Source: Pirellulaceae bacterium (GTDB taxonomy: Bacteria > Planctomycetota > Planctomycetia > Pirellulales > Pirellulaceae). Taken from it: a stretch of 64,000 bases of DNA. Made by a program: the position numbers and the translations under genes. Positions within the stretch are counted from its first letter, which is position 1. Each line of letters opens with the position of its first letter. The notes beneath the pieces are model-generated. The model was not told the origin of the DNA. It saw only the letters and a program-made list of their open reading frames with translations, and searched no databases. The stretch lies in contig JADHUC010000008.1 of assembly GCA_016784735.1 (NCBI GenBank), positions 1 to 64,000 on the forward strand, given 5' to 3'. This document shows positions 23,875 through 34,207 of this stretch, piece by piece.

Positions 23875-26800
23875 CTACCTCAAGCCTCGATTTTCCAATG
23901 CTTGCTTCCTCAACCCTCGATTCCGAGGGCTTTCGGATCTGCCCCCACGCCGAATGCCAGAGCCGGCTTCGGTCTGCTCATCCTGCAAATCGGCCAACTC
24001 TTTGATTCGGATATCCTTGAATTCGACCTTCATATCGGCGAATCCCATTTCAGGCCGGCGCATGATCTGGAAGCCGATAACGCCCTCCTCGGCTGCTGGT
24101 TGGTCTTCCATGAAATCAACGGTTGTACGTCCATTCAACTGGATCGTGATGTGCCGGCCTCTGCAGGTGATAACGTACTCATTCCAATCCTTCTCGTTGA
24201 CAAGCCGCAGAAGCTCCCCTCGATCCATCCACTCAGCCGGCCTGCTCAGCCCTTGGAAGAAGAGGCTCATCGCCTCGTTCGGTCTTTTTCGTGTACTGGC
24301 CCAGCCAATTTCGGCTTGGTATCCAGCAGCTATGTAATCTGGTAGTTGTTCACTTCGAAATTGAATCCCCGAGTTTCCTTCGTGCAGCTTGAACTTCACC
24401 TTCAACACAAAATCTCGATACTTTTTCTCGGTACACAGATACGAATGAACGTCGAATTCCACTCCTTTCGTATTGCCCACGATCGTTCCATCAACCACTC
24501 GCCACAGCAGAGGATCGCCGTGCCAACCGTTCAGTGTTTTGCCGTCGAAAAGACTGACGAAGCCGGGTTCGGTGGGCGACGCTGAAGAAGTAGTTAGTTC
24601 TTTGATACGAATGTTGCGAAAGGCCGTGCCTCTGGCCTGACCCTGCCAGTTCGATAGTCCGATGAATCCTGATCGCGGACGGGTTCGGAGTTCCTCAAAC
24701 TCCATCATGCTTGCATCGACGACGGAGATTCCGTTCAAAGAAACTTGCACTTGGTCCCCCTCACATCGAATCTCCACGGAATTCCATTCTCCAGGAGGCT
24801 TTGCCGCGGATGAAAGTCTCGGTGGTCCGACGACATGCGCGATTGCACCGGTACGCATTTCTTGACGAACCGGCGAAAATGCCTGTCCCTGTTCGTCGAT
24901 GATCTGTATTTCCATTCCCTGCATCGACAAGTGGCCTGCAGCAGGGCAACGGATGAAGATGCCGGAGTTGCCGCCTGTCGGCAGTCTGTATTCCAACTGC
25001 AGGACGAAGTCACCATAATGTCGAGACGACTTCAGCCAACCGGCTTGATCCGAAGTGCAAACAAGCATTCCGTCTTGTACGTCCCAGCCACCGGGCACTT
25101 GGCGCGGATCTTCCATGTTCCTCCCGGTAACTCGCCACGTCTCCCAGCCGACCAAGGTCTTGCCATCGAAAAGACTGACGAAGCCGGGTTCGAGCTGCTG
25201 GTTTGGGACAGGGGTCAGTTCCTTGATGCGGATGTTTCGATATTCGACCCGTCTACGGCTGGCGAAGCCAAGCAAGCCTATCCGGCCGCGTATTCGTGAC
25301 AGCCCAGGACAATCCTGGCCATTGGCCGCTTTGCCCTGGAAAGAATCCAGATTGACGTCCAGGACAGTGCTCGCGTTCAAGCGTACGGTAAGTTGGCGAC
25401 CTTGACAGGTAATCTCCAGTTCATTCCAACTTCCAACGGGCTCCAACTTGCCCGACTGTGCAGGTGCCACTGGCGAGAGTGACGCAGTTCGCTGGTACGG
25501 CTTCGCGCGAAGGATCTCCGCGAACTCCGGGTCGCTGTCGTCGATGACTTGGATCTCCATTCCGTCGCGCTTGGGCTGTCCGCTGCTGGAAGATCGGATC
25601 AATACGCCGCTGTTCGCGCCCGGCTGCAACCGGAATTCCAGACGCAAGGTGAAATCACCGTATTCGCGAGAGGTCAGCAGGTTTCCGCCGGACTTATCAA
25701 GGAACATCTGCTCACCGAAGTCGGACACCAAGAGGCCATCTTGGACGAAGTAGTGCGTCTTGTCGCCCTCCCAACCGTTCAGCGTCTCGCCGTCGAAGAG
25801 GCTGACGAAACCGGGCTCGAGCGGGGGCGAGGACGTTCCCTGTCCCTTTCGCCCCGTCAGGACACTGGTCCAGTCTCCAGCGACCCAGGCCAGGAATCGC
25901 CAGCCCTCTTTCGTACGTGCGTAGAAGTTCAAATGTCCCTGTGCTATGACCGGTCGACCATCCACGATCTGGTCAAGTTGCGACAGCGAGATGGCCAATG
26001 GGCCGTCTATCTTGACGTTCGTGATTGTGTGCTGGTGCTTGTCGACAGCCATGCCGTGCAGATTCTCTTGAGTGTAGGCTTCACTCGTTATGACCTGCGG
26101 TCCGTCATCGCCTTCGATGAAGCCACGCCAATCCGGGTGCGATAGTCTGCGGATGGCCTCGGCATCTTTGCGCACCATCGCTTCTCCGGCTTGATCGAGC
26201 AGCCGTTGCAGGGCAACGTGGTCGTCGTTGCTGGGATCGTAGCGATCCGAGGGACCCAGACGCCAATCGCCCATGACGCCGGCTATCTCCTTCCATTGGC
26301 CGTCACGCGGAATGGCGATTCCTACGCCTGTCGATCCAGCGCTTTGGCCATCGCGCGTTCGAAACTGCACGCTCCCGTCCCATACGATCAGCCCGATTGA
26401 CCCATTGATTTGACATCGTGCGGAATGTGGGCCGAGGGCGACGCCATCGATAGAGTCCAGAAAGGCTGGCATCAGCTCCTTGACTACGTCCATCGAGGTG
26501 AACTGGACAGACGATGATTGGTCGTCTTGCGCGTATACGCCACTGTCTTCCCAATACATGTCATCCTTCGGGCCGAACACGCCTTTCTCCAGCCACAATT
26601 CCGTCTTGCGTTGGGCAAGATTCATCAACGACTGATGCGCCTCCGCGCTGATCTGCAGGACGAAGGGCTCGCCCTCCTCGACCTTAAATCCGCGAATGAC
26701 AATGACCTCGTCTCCCCGGCGAATCTCGTAGCGGTGCTCGCCGGGCTTCAACTCGATCGTGTCGCCCACATCGGCGATCTCCATCTGCTCGCCGTCCAGC

Positions 26801-26937
26801 CACACCGTCGCGTTTGGGTCGCTCAACAGGGCCTCGTCAATCTTCACACTTACCATCTGCCCTTTGTCGGATGACAGGAACACGATCAGCAATAGAAGGA
26901 CTGCAACGACCAGGACAGCCAGGCCGGCGGCAATCAA
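23875..26937 (-). CDS. Membrane-anchored protein with three DUF1080 domains, probably split from the upstream kinase
   Basis: A 1020-residue protein. It has one transmembrane helix at residues 3-21, a PEGA-like strand set (about 43-98), a SnoaL-like fold (about 240-355) and three DUF1080 (3-keto-disaccharide hydrolase/ laminin-G-like) domains at about 374-574, 583-781 and 790-985, each starting EPGFVSLFDG.TL.GW. DUF1080 modules bind or cleave glucosides outside the cytoplasm. The only start is TTG at 26937, overlapping the kinase stop as TTGA. Codons just upstream in this frame read VRDGRSKTPLIAAG, matching [10 protein letters not shown] before the membrane helix of the paralogous kinase. So this is most likely the C-terminal half of a frameshifted kinase, although coupled translation cannot be excluded. 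Confidence 0.75.
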   Translation of the reverse strand: MIAAGLAVLVVAVLLLLIVFLSSDKGQMVSVKIDEALLSDPNATVWLDGEQMEIADVGDTIELKPGEHRYEIRRGDEVIVIRGFKVEEGEPFVLQISAEAHQSLMNLAQRKTELWLEKGVFGPKDDMYWEDSGVYAQDDQSSSVQFTSMDVVKELMPAFLDSIDGVALGPHSARCQINGSIGLIVWDGSVQFRTRDGQSAGSTGVGIAIPRDGQWKEIAGVMGDWRLGPSDRYDPSNDDHVALQRLLDQAGEAMVRKDAEAIRRLSHPDWRGFIEGDDGPQVITSEAYTQENLHGMAVDKHQHTITNVKIDGPLAISLSQLDQIVDGRPVIAQGHLNFYARTKEGWRFLAWVAGDWTSVLTGRKGQGTSSPPLEPGFVSLFDGETLNGWEGDKTHYFVQDGLLVSDFGEQMFLDKSGGNLLTSREYGDFTLRLEFRLQPGANSGVLIRSSSSGQPKRDGMEIQVIDDSDPEFAEILRAKPYQRTASLSPVAPAQSGKLEPVGSWNELEITCQGRQLTVRLNASTVLDVNLDSFQGKAANGQDCPGLSRIRGRIGLLGFASRRRVEYRNIRIKELTPVPNQQLEPGFVSLFDGKTLVGWETWRVTGRNMEDPRQVPGGWDVQDGMLVCTSDQAGWLKSSRHYGDFVLQLEYRLPTGGNSGIFIRCPAAGHLSMQGMEIQIIDEQGQAFSPVRQEMRTGAIAHVVGPPRLSSAAKPPGEWNSVEIRCEGDQVQVSLNGISVVDASMMEFEELRTRPRSGFIGLSNWQGQARGTAFRNIRIKELTTSSASPTEPGFVSLFDGKTLNGWHGDPLLWRVVDGTIVGNTKGVEFDVHSYLCTEKKYRDFVLKVKFKLHEGNSGIQFRSEQLPDYIAAGYQAEIGWASTRKRPNEAMSLFFQGLSRPAEWMDRGELLRLVNEKDWNEYVITCRGRHITIQLNGRTTVDFMEDQPAAEEGVIGFQIMRRPEMGFADMKVEFKDIRIKELADLQDEQTEAGSGIRRGGRSESPRNRGLRKQALENRGLR

Positions 26938-28808
26938 CGGCGTCTTCGAACGGCCATCGCGAACCGTTGCCGGTTCCCTTGCGCGCGGCGACCAGGTGCT
27001 TTGCGGCGGTATTTGTTCCGCCGGTTTATGCGTTCATACAGCAGTCGTGCCAGGCGATCGATCCACCAGTGGTTCGAGTGAGCGGGCAAGAGCATGCCTG
27101 CATCGTCAAAACGATGCTTTTCGTCGGGCCCGTACGTGCCGAGACGCTCGTACAGATCACGTGCCATGATGTTGCCTGGATCGATCTCTAGCAGATTCTC
27201 CAGCACGTCCTCCCGTAACCTCCCGAACTGGCGATCCCGGACCGCTTGCGTCATCCGCTCGTTCAGATCGTCCACCTTTGCCTGAAGTCCTTGGGCCTGC
27301 TTCAACAATTGATCGGCTTCTTCGGATCGTTTGTCCGGCGGAATAGCATCCAGCAGGTCGATTACGCCCGCGTAGTCCTGGTGGGCGAGCCGATCGATGG
27401 CTTCCGAGACCACCGTCGTCCTTTCTCCACGGGCCTCGTCCGGCGTGACAACGGAACGCTTCAGGCTGATGTCGGACGCATCCAAGACGGACGTCTCCGC
27501 GATACTGTCCGCAGCGCCGCTCTGGGTCTCGGCAACAGCAGTGGTTCTTGGAGGAATTGGAGGCGGTCCACCTTTCTCCGCGATGCCGCATCGGCTCAAC
27601 TGCTCGATGACTTCGGCCATCGACGCCTGCCGCTGGTCGGGCTCTTTCGCAAGCATTTGTTGACACACCGCATCCAAGACTTCGGGCACGTCCGATCGCG
27701 CCGCGCGGAGTGACGGGATCGGATCCTGGCGGTGGGCCAGGATCTTTTTCGTCATGGTATCGCCGCCGTAGGGAGCTTGGGCCGTCAGAAGGTAATACAG
27801 CGTGCAGCCCAGGCTGTAGATGTCCGTCCGACCGTCCACATTCCGTGTATCCAACGCTTGCTCGGGCGACATGAAGTCCAGCGTTCCCATCACTTGGCCC
27901 GTCTGTGTCAACGCGTCATCACTCGCTGTGCCGCTTTCCATGCGAGCCAGCCCCATGTCCAGCACCTTCACCACGCCTTCTGTGTCGACGAGGATATTCG
28001 ATGGCTTGATGTCTCGGTGAACGACACCGTGCCGGTGCGCGTATTCCAAGCCTCGAGCGGCCTGGATAATGTCATCCACAGCCGTCTGGAGGCTCAGTGG
28101 GCCTTGCTCCTTGACCAGCAATGCCAAATCCTGGCCCTGAACATGTTCCATCACCAGGAAATGGACGCCGTTGGCTTCATCCGCGTCGTGCGCCGTGACG
28201 ATGTTCACATGCGAGAGTTTTGCTGCAGCCTTGGCTTCACGTTGAAAGCGTTTCACCGCTTCGGGTATTCGCATGGCCGCGGTGGGAAGCATCTTCAACG
28301 CCACAACTCGTTCCATACGCCGATGCCGAGCCTTGAAGACCTGCCCCATGCCGCCACGGCCGATTTTGTCCAAAATGACATAGTTGCCGAGTACCAGCCC
28401 TCGTGTCTTCCCCTGATAGACGGCTCGAGCCTGGAATCGCGTCAGGTGCCCTTGACTGTGCAGTAGCTTGGCAAGATCGTCGGCAGCCTCAGGCTGCTCG
28501 TTCGCGGACAGTCCGTTGAGAATCGTCTGCAGTTGATCGTCGGTCATCAGCTCGGACGAGACCAAACCCTGAACGAACTGAGCCAACGTCACGCGGTGCG
28601 TTTCTTTCCGCCCGTATTCGCCCTGGACGGTCTCCAATTCGTCTCGCAATTGGCTTCGCTGTGGTTCCGGAATGTCGCCCAGGAACGCGTCGATTTGCGG
28701 AGACTTCCCGGCTTTCAGTTCGGCTTCAAACTGGCGGCAGATCTTGTCGACAGCCAACAGGTCTGAAACGGACAACGCATTCTCAGGGCTCTCAGGCACT
28801 TCGACCAT
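26934..28808 (-). CDS. Ser/Thr protein kinase, frameshifted before its membrane helix
   Basis: A 624-residue kinase. Residues 1-135 are a helical N-terminal region ([15 protein letters not shown]...). The kinase domain (141-405) has the P-loop [13 protein letters not shown] lysine, HRDIKPSNI catalytic loop and APE-equivalent SPEQA. The DFG motif reads DMG, as also in its neighbour, so it is family-typical and not a loss. Past residue 590 the frame gives a basic tail (NRRNKYRRKAPGRR) with no counterpart in the paralog, while the -1 frame stays open from 27033 and leads into the membrane helix of the DUF1080 protein. An indel between about 26940 and 27040 is therefore likely. ATG 28808 has GGAG nine bases upstream. 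Confidence 0.85.
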   Translation of the reverse strand: MVEVPESPENALSVSDLLAVDKICRQFEAELKAGKSPQIDAFLGDIPEPQRSQLRDELETVQGEYGRKETHRVTLAQFVQGLVSSELMTDDQLQTILNGLSANEQPEAADDLAKLLHSQGHLTRFQARAVYQGKTRGLVLGNYVILDKIGRGGMGQVFKARHRRMERVVALKMLPTAAMRIPEAVKRFQREAKAAAKLSHVNIVTAHDADEANGVHFLVMEHVQGQDLALLVKEQGPLSLQTAVDDIIQAARGLEYAHRHGVVHRDIKPSNILVDTEGVVKVLDMGLARMESGTASDDALTQTGQVMGTLDFMSPEQALDTRNVDGRTDIYSLGCTLYYLLTAQAPYGGDTMTKKILAHRQDPIPSLRAARSDVPEVLDAVCQQMLAKEPDQRQASMAEVIEQLSRCGIAEKGGPPPIPPRTTAVAETQSGAADSIAETSVLDASDISLKRSVVTPDEARGERTTVVSEAIDRLAHQDYAGVIDLLDAIPPDKRSEEADQLLKQAQGLQAKVDDLNERMTQAVRDRQFGRLREDVLENLLEIDPGNIMARDLYERLGTYGPDEKHRFDDAGMLLPAHSNHWWIDRLARLLYERINRRNKYRRKAPGRRAQGNRQRFAMAVRRRR

Positions 28809-28918
28809 AGGAAGGAACTCCGCGAGCAAACTGCCGGGGGAAGTATTAGCGAAGGAGCAGACGACCCTACACGCGCCAGCGGTTGGCTGACTGCTCGGTT
28901 GGATGGTTCGCGATCTTC

Positions 28919-28928
28919 AGAGTAATAT
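28919..28928 (-). promoter_or_regulatory. Upstream element shared by paralogous kinases (copy 1)
   Basis: On the minus strand the sequence reads ATATTACTCT and starts the same distance (111 bases) before its kinase ATG as a matching element before the second kinase. The surrounding 40 bases are also similar. It could be part of a promoter or an operator, or simply residual duplication. Confidence 0.4.
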
Positions 28929-29032
28929 AGCTGTTACATTTGCACGTACAATGGGCAACGTTGCGAGTGGATCGGTGCAGCGATCTCTTGCACCGGGCGT
29001 GCCTTGGTGGGCGACTGATCTAGTCGACGTCG

Positions 29033-31609
29033 TTACGATGACGAATCGTCAACGCGAGGTTGAAGGTCCCGCCTGGTTCCGGTCCTTCTACCCCGCTTTG
29101 CTCGATTAGAGCTTTCTCCCGGTGCATCGAAAGGAGCGATTTCCGCCGTCGGTTCTTCTTTCGGCCGTTCCGATGTGCCGATGCCCCATTCCTTTGCGAC
29201 GGTCTTGATCTCGGAGATTAGGGCCGGGTTTGTTTCGATACCTACGCTCGATAGATGGGCTTTGTCTGTGCGGCCATGTCCTCCGCGTCCATAACTGTCG
29301 AACACTGCACCACAAAGCTCGTACTCATCGACTATTTCACCGTAAGTACGTATCATGCCGGGGTCGCAGTCCGGCACCAAGCCAACATGGTTTCTCGAGT
29401 CGTTGGACCAGAAGAGTAATAACGGGCGGCCCTCGGCCCTCAGTTTCCAGACTGGCAGAGATCTGTTGTAGGAGGCTCTCCTTTTGGCGCTCTCTTCCCT
29501 GCTCACGGCACGGACCAGAACGACGTCGACGGCAGGGGGAATTCGAAGATCCAGCGGTTCCGACTTGGCTATCCTACCTACTCCCACATATTGAGCCCAG
29601 AGCTCAACATCATGCGGCAAAGACTCCTTTAACATCTGTCCGCACTGCCTAAGCTCATCCGGCCCCATCCGATCAATGTGTAGATCCATGCAGCAGACGG
29701 CGTTGATGCGATACTGTTGGGCCAGGGGGATAACTCGATTTGTCACGATGTCGAGGTTTCCCTCGGCCAATTCGAAGCTAAGGACAACCTTCAAACCAGA
29801 GGCTTGTGCGGCCTCGATCACAGGTTCTGGTTTGGGATGAATTGCGCAGACGAGAACCACATTCGTGTACTCGCTGAACTCCGAGAACTCCACGGGTTCA
29901 TGTACCAGATATCCCAGCCAACGTGTGGGCGAATCTGCGCGCGCAGATTTGGCTTCCGAGACATTGGCTTCTTTCTCTTTGCCTTGCCCAACTGAGATTC
30001 TCGCTTCTGACGCTGACTCGCTGTTTTCAGAAACCAACATATCCTCAGACGTGTTCTTTTTGAAAACTAGGCCAAACAGAATCACAACAAGACATGCCAA
30101 TGCTGCAATGGCCAGACCGATGGCAAGAGGAACCGGAGGCACCTTCGGACGGCCGTCTCGCTTGACGGCCGCATGGGCTTGATGTGCCAGCCCTTTGATC
30201 TCTCCCGAAACCGCGGCTGGCTTGTCCGCGCGGGCTTCATCTGGTGTAACGACCGTATGCTTCAGCCCTATGTCGGGCGGGGCTGTGGTGGAAGTCTCGG
30301 CCGCTTCGTCCGAAACCATGTCGAGCGTGTCGTCGATAATAGCCGTCTTTGGAGGAATTGGGGGCGGGCCGCCGCTGTCTGCGATGGCGAATTGGTTCAA
30401 CTGCCTGATGACCTCGGCCATGGAAGCCTGCCGAACATCAGGTTCCTTGGCCAGCATCTGTTGAAATACGGCCTCCAATTCTTCGGGCACGTCCGACCGC
30501 GCCGCGCGGAGTGACGGGATCGGATCCTGGCGATGCGCCAGGATCTTCTTAGTCATCGTATCGCCGCCGTAAGGCACCTGTGCGGTCAGCAAGTAATACA
30601 ACGTGCAGCCCAGACTGTAGATATCGGCTCGACCATCCGCACTTCGTGTATCGAGCGCCTGCTCGGGCGACATGAAATCCAACGTTCCCATCACTTGGCC
30701 GGTGTGCGTCAGCGCGTCTTCGCTCTTTGTCGCGTCATCCACACGAGCCAGTCCCATGTCCAGCACCTTGATCACGCCCTCCGCATCCACCAAGATGTTC
30801 GAAGGCTTGATGTCGCGGTGGACGACACCATGTTGGTGCGCGTATTGCAGCCCTTGCGCAGATTGTGCGATGTAGTCCACGGCCGTGGCGACGGTCAATG
30901 GGCCCTGCTCCTTGACCAGCGATGCCAGGTCCTGGCCTTCGACACATTCCATCACCAGGAAATGGATGCCCCCCGCATCATCCGCATCATACGCCCTGAC
31001 GATGTTCGCGTGCGAGAGTTTGGCCGCCGCCTTCGCCTCGCGGTGAAATCGTTTCACCGCTTCGGGATGCTTCATAGCCGAGGTGGGCAGCATTTTGAGC
31101 GCCACTACCCGTTCCATACGGCAATGCTGTGCTTTGAAAACCTGCCCCATGCCGCCGCGGCCTAGCTTGTCCAAGATGACATAATTGCCGAGTACCAGCC
31201 CTCGAGTTTTGCCTTGATAGAGAGCTCTGGCCTGGAATGACGTCAGGTGGCCATGACGATGGAGCAGCTTGGCAAACTGGTCGGCCGTCTCAGGCCGCTC
31301 GTCCGTGGACAAGTCATTCAAGACCGTCTGCACCTGGTCCTCTGTCATCACCCCGGACGAGACCAGATTCTGGATAAATTGAACCAACGTCACGCGCTGC
31401 TCGGACTGCTGCCCGTGTTCCCGCTGGATGGTCTCCAACTCGGCCCGCAATTGGCTACGCTGCGGCTCCAGCGTGTCGCCCAGGAATGCTTCGATTTGGG
31501 GACCCTTCCCGGCCTTCAACTCCGCCTCGAACTGGCGGCAGATCTTGTCGATCGCCAACAGGCCCGAAACCGTGAATTCGTTTTGCGGGTTCCCGTGTAC
31601 CTCGGCCAT
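29033..31609 (-). CDS. Ser/Thr kinase with extracytoplasmic TIM-barrel-like domain
   Basis: An 858-residue transmembrane kinase, paralogous over its first 500 residues to the kinase at 26934-28808. The kinase domain spans 141-405 ([12 protein letters not shown] lysine, [12 protein letters not shown] for DFG, SPEQA). A membrane helix lies at about 493-516, after [13 protein letters not shown]. The outer domain, about 555-830, has alternating strands and helices typical of a glycosidase-like TIM barrel ([72 protein letters not shown]). A sensor for a polysaccharide is plausible but not shown. Transcription is divergent from the FHA-kinase gene; GGAG precedes ATG 31609. Confidence 0.85.
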   Translation of the reverse strand: MAEVHGNPQNEFTVSGLLAIDKICRQFEAELKAGKGPQIEAFLGDTLEPQRSQLRAELETIQREHGQQSEQRVTLVQFIQNLVSSGVMTEDQVQTVLNDLSTDERPETADQFAKLLHRHGHLTSFQARALYQGKTRGLVLGNYVILDKLGRGGMGQVFKAQHCRMERVVALKMLPTSAMKHPEAVKRFHREAKAAAKLSHANIVRAYDADDAGGIHFLVMECVEGQDLASLVKEQGPLTVATAVDYIAQSAQGLQYAHQHGVVHRDIKPSNILVDAEGVIKVLDMGLARVDDATKSEDALTHTGQVMGTLDFMSPEQALDTRSADGRADIYSLGCTLYYLLTAQVPYGGDTMTKKILAHRQDPIPSLRAARSDVPEELEAVFQQMLAKEPDVRQASMAEVIRQLNQFAIADSGGPPPIPPKTAIIDDTLDMVSDEAAETSTTAPPDIGLKHTVVTPDEARADKPAAVSGEIKGLAHQAHAAVKRDGRPKVPPVPLAIGLAIAALACLVVILFGLVFKKNTSEDMLVSENSESASEARISVGQGKEKEANVSEAKSARADSPTRWLGYLVHEPVEFSEFSEYTNVVLVCAIHPKPEPVIEAAQASGLKVVLSFELAEGNLDIVTNRVIPLAQQYRINAVCCMDLHIDRMGPDELRQCGQMLKESLPHDVELWAQYVGVGRIAKSEPLDLRIPPAVDVVLVRAVSREESAKRRASYNRSLPVWKLRAEGRPLLLFWSNDSRNHVGLVPDCDPGMIRTYGEIVDEYELCGAVFDSYGRGGHGRTDKAHLSSVGIETNPALISEIKTVAKEWGIGTSERPKEEPTAEIAPFDAPGESSNRAKRGRRTGTRRDLQPRVDDSSS

Positions 31610-31719
31610 ATTTGAAAACTCCAACCATGGACTGGGAATTACAGGCAATCAACAGAATCGCATTATTGCTGCGATTCCGTCTGTGCACAACCTACTTGGG
31701 TGGATGCCTGGTGACTTGT

Positions 31720-31731
31720 AGAGTAACATAT
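31720..31731 (-). promoter_or_regulatory. Upstream element shared by paralogous kinases (copy 2)
   Basis: On the minus strand the sequence reads ATATGTTACTCT and starts 111 bases before the kinase ATG at 31609, exactly the spacing seen at 28919. The TATGTT hexamer could be a -10 box, but no convincing -35 partner at standard spacing was found. Confidence 0.4.
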
Positions 31732-31849
31732 CTGCTGTACTATTTTCCAAGACGGTCGCACGTCGGCTTATACCGAGGGCTGGTGCTGAGGTACGTGCGC
31801 GGTCGGCGAGTCCTGTTTGACGCGATCCTTTTTGCCGGTTGACGATGCC

Positions 31850-34120
31850 ATGCCTTGGCCTATGGCCTCCGATTACAGTGCGATCGTACAGCAACCGCGT
31901 TTCGCGTTTCGCGATCCGGTGCTTCAAGCTTGTAGTATCGAGCGCAACTCGCTCGGGCAACCGCTCACGAGAGCCGGCGCGTTTGCCGTGGTTTACAAAG
32001 GGATCGACGCGGAAGGCAAGGCTTGGGCGCTGCGAGCTTTTACCACCGAATCGCAGCAGCGTCGGGAGCACTACGAGCACATCGCGTCGCATCTACAGTC
32101 GCGAAAGCCGCGTTGCTTGGTCGACTTCGAGTATCGCGATTCGTCCATCCGATCGGCCAGCGACGGCAAGTGGTATCCGTTGGTTGCAATGGATTGGGTC
32201 CAAGGCATGATTCTGTTCTCGTGGGTCCAGTCCAAATGCCGAAAGGGCAAAGGGGCGTCGATCGCCAAAGGCGCCCGCCATTGGCTGAAACTGGTCAAGG
32301 AACTGAGTAAAGCCGAAATCGCGCACGGCGATCTGCAACACGCCAACATCCTGGTGACTCCACAGGGGCGGCTTAAGCTGGTCGATTACGACGGCATGTG
32401 CGTGCCGGGGCTGGTCGGCCGAAGGAATATCGAGATTGGCGTCCGCCCCTACCAGCATCCGCAGCGTAATGAATCCACCTTGCTGTCCACCAGCCTGGAT
32501 GACTTCTCCGCTCTGGCAATCTACACGGCTCTGCGCGCCTTGGCGGCCGACATTTCGCTGTGGGACAAGCACGTGGAACAGCCGGGCTACGACAAACTGT
32601 TGTTCCGCAGCGAGGATTTCCTGGATCGAGAACAGTCGCCCCTGTACCGAGATCTAATGAACTCTCCAGACTCCGATGTCCGTACGCTGGCCGCGCAGTT
32701 GTTCACTTTCGCCCGCGGAAGTATCGACGACGTGCCGCCGTTGAGTCAACTGGTCGCCGCCGAGCCGGGAGGCAAACGCGCAGCGGTATCTGCTATTCCG
32801 AACGTGCCTTGGCAATCCGATATGCCGGAGCCGCAGCCGGGTGACAAACCCGCGTCACGGGTCATCCTGGACGTTACAGCCGGACCGCTTCAGGGCGAGA
32901 CTCTCCATATCGAGCAACATGACACCTTGCTGTTCGGCCGCGGTGCGGACTGCCGTATCCGAGTCGCCGACGACCGCCGGATCTCGCGACATCAGTTCCT
33001 CCTGGAAGTGATTCCGCCTCATGCTTGTCTGCGCGATCTGGGAAGTCGCAACGGGACTTATGTGAACGGCGTCAAGTACGGTGGCCGAGATGAGCCGAAG
33101 CGGCCAGCCGAATCACCGGCAGACGAGGTCTTCGTAGAGGTAGAATTGAAGCACGGCGATCAGATCATTGCTGGCGAGACCACTGTGCTGCTGCGCATAG
33201 AGGGACTGTCGCTGCCGTCTGCTGCAAAAGAGTCGGACAAGGACTCTTCGGATGCACTAGTCGTACCGGAGGAAACAACCGAACGGCTGGTTGACCGCCT
33301 GGAAGTCGGTGAACAGATCGGAACGGGAACACTGGGGGTTGTCTACAAGGTGGAAACCGGACAGGACCAACAAGAACTGGTCCTGAAGGTTGTGCATCCC
33401 ACGACAGAGATCGGCAAGACAAACCGGGCCGAACTCCTTCGTGCATTCGCAAGCTACCAGTCGCTTCGTCACGCGAACATCGTAGGACTGGTGGAACACG
33501 GCACGTTGCGGCGAGCCTTTTACTTCCTTGCGGAATACTGCAACGAAGGCAGCCTGGATCAGTGGATCGAGGAACGCGGCGGCAAACTGATTCTGGGTCA
33601 GGCGCGGCCGCTGATGTTCCAGTGCCTGGACGGTTTGGATCATGCCCATCGTCAAGGGTTGGTGCACGGAGACCTGAAACCTCAGAGCATCCTATTGCAC
33701 CGCGAGAATCGCAAACGAATTGGACGGATTGCCGATTTCGGTCTAGCTCGGATTCTAGAGGACTCAGGATCGTCCGGCATGACGACAACCGGGAAGTCCT
33801 GGAAGAACTTCCATTTCCTGCCCCGCGAGCGACTCGTCAGTCCCCGCGAAAGCGATCTTCGCAGCGACCAATGGAGCATGGCTGCGGTGTTCTACCACAT
33901 GCTGACTGGGCGGTTTCCCCGCGATCTTGCCGGAGGCGACCCGATTGCCGAAATCCTCCATTCCGAGACGGTGCCCATTCGCGATCGCAACTCGACGGTT
34001 CCGCAGCCTGTGGCCCGTGTGATCGATCGGGCCTTGTCGTCGGATCCGGAAAAGAGGTTCCGCGATGCCGCTGAAATGAAATCGCATCTCAAACGCGCGT
34101 TTGCTCGGGTCCGACGTTGA
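31850..34120 (+). CDS. Kinase-FHA-kinase fusion protein
   Basis: A 756-residue protein with no signal peptide or membrane helix. Kinase-like domain 1 (about 35-290) has AGAFAVVYKG, an Arg where the VAIK lysine is expected (WALRAF), HGDLQHANI and VDYDG in place of HRD and DFG. This pattern recalls YegI-like kinases and may be weak or inactive. The FHA domain (about 338-450) is intact with FGRGADCRI, RISRHQF and GSRNGTYVNG for phosphothreonine binding. Kinase domain 2 (about 484-750) has GTGTLGVVYK, VLKVV lysine, HGDLKPQSI and ADFGLAR. The Arg of HRD is Gly in both. ATG 31850 lacks a clear ribosome site. A fragment of its C-terminus recurs at 39845-40060. Confidence 0.82.
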   Translation: MPWPMASDYSAIVQQPRFAFRDPVLQACSIERNSLGQPLTRAGAFAVVYKGIDAEGKAWALRAFTTESQQRREHYEHIASHLQSRKPRCLVDFEYRDSSIRSASDGKWYPLVAMDWVQGMILFSWVQSKCRKGKGASIAKGARHWLKLVKELSKAEIAHGDLQHANILVTPQGRLKLVDYDGMCVPGLVGRRNIEIGVRPYQHPQRNESTLLSTSLDDFSALAIYTALRALAADISLWDKHVEQPGYDKLLFRSEDFLDREQSPLYRDLMNSPDSDVRTLAAQLFTFARGSIDDVPPLSQLVAAEPGGKRAAVSAIPNVPWQSDMPEPQPGDKPASRVILDVTAGPLQGETLHIEQHDTLLFGRGADCRIRVADDRRISRHQFLLEVIPPHACLRDLGSRNGTYVNGVKYGGRDEPKRPAESPADEVFVEVELKHGDQIIAGETTVLLRIEGLSLPSAAKESDKDSSDALVVPEETTERLVDRLEVGEQIGTGTLGVVYKVETGQDQQELVLKVVHPTTEIGKTNRAELLRAFASYQSLRHANIVGLVEHGTLRRAFYFLAEYCNEGSLDQWIEERGGKLILGQARPLMFQCLDGLDHAHRQGLVHGDLKPQSILLHRENRKRIGRIADFGLARILEDSGSSGMTTTGKSWKNFHFLPRERLVSPRESDLRSDQWSMAAVFYHMLTGRFPRDLAGGDPIAEILHSETVPIRDRNSTVPQPVARVIDRALSSDPEKRFRDAAEMKSHLKRAFARVRR

Positions 34121-34207
34121 TGCGCAAGTGCTTGCGATGCTGAAAGCCGATTTCGCGCGGCTGTTCGTGGCCGCTGGTGATGGTCGAACCGTTGTCCAGA
34201 GGGGCGG

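Noticed and set aside
26940-27040. Programmed -1 frameshift between kinase and DUF1080 genes
   Set aside because: No X-XXY-YYZ heptamer or strong downstream stem was seen; a simple indel or coupled translation is more economical.
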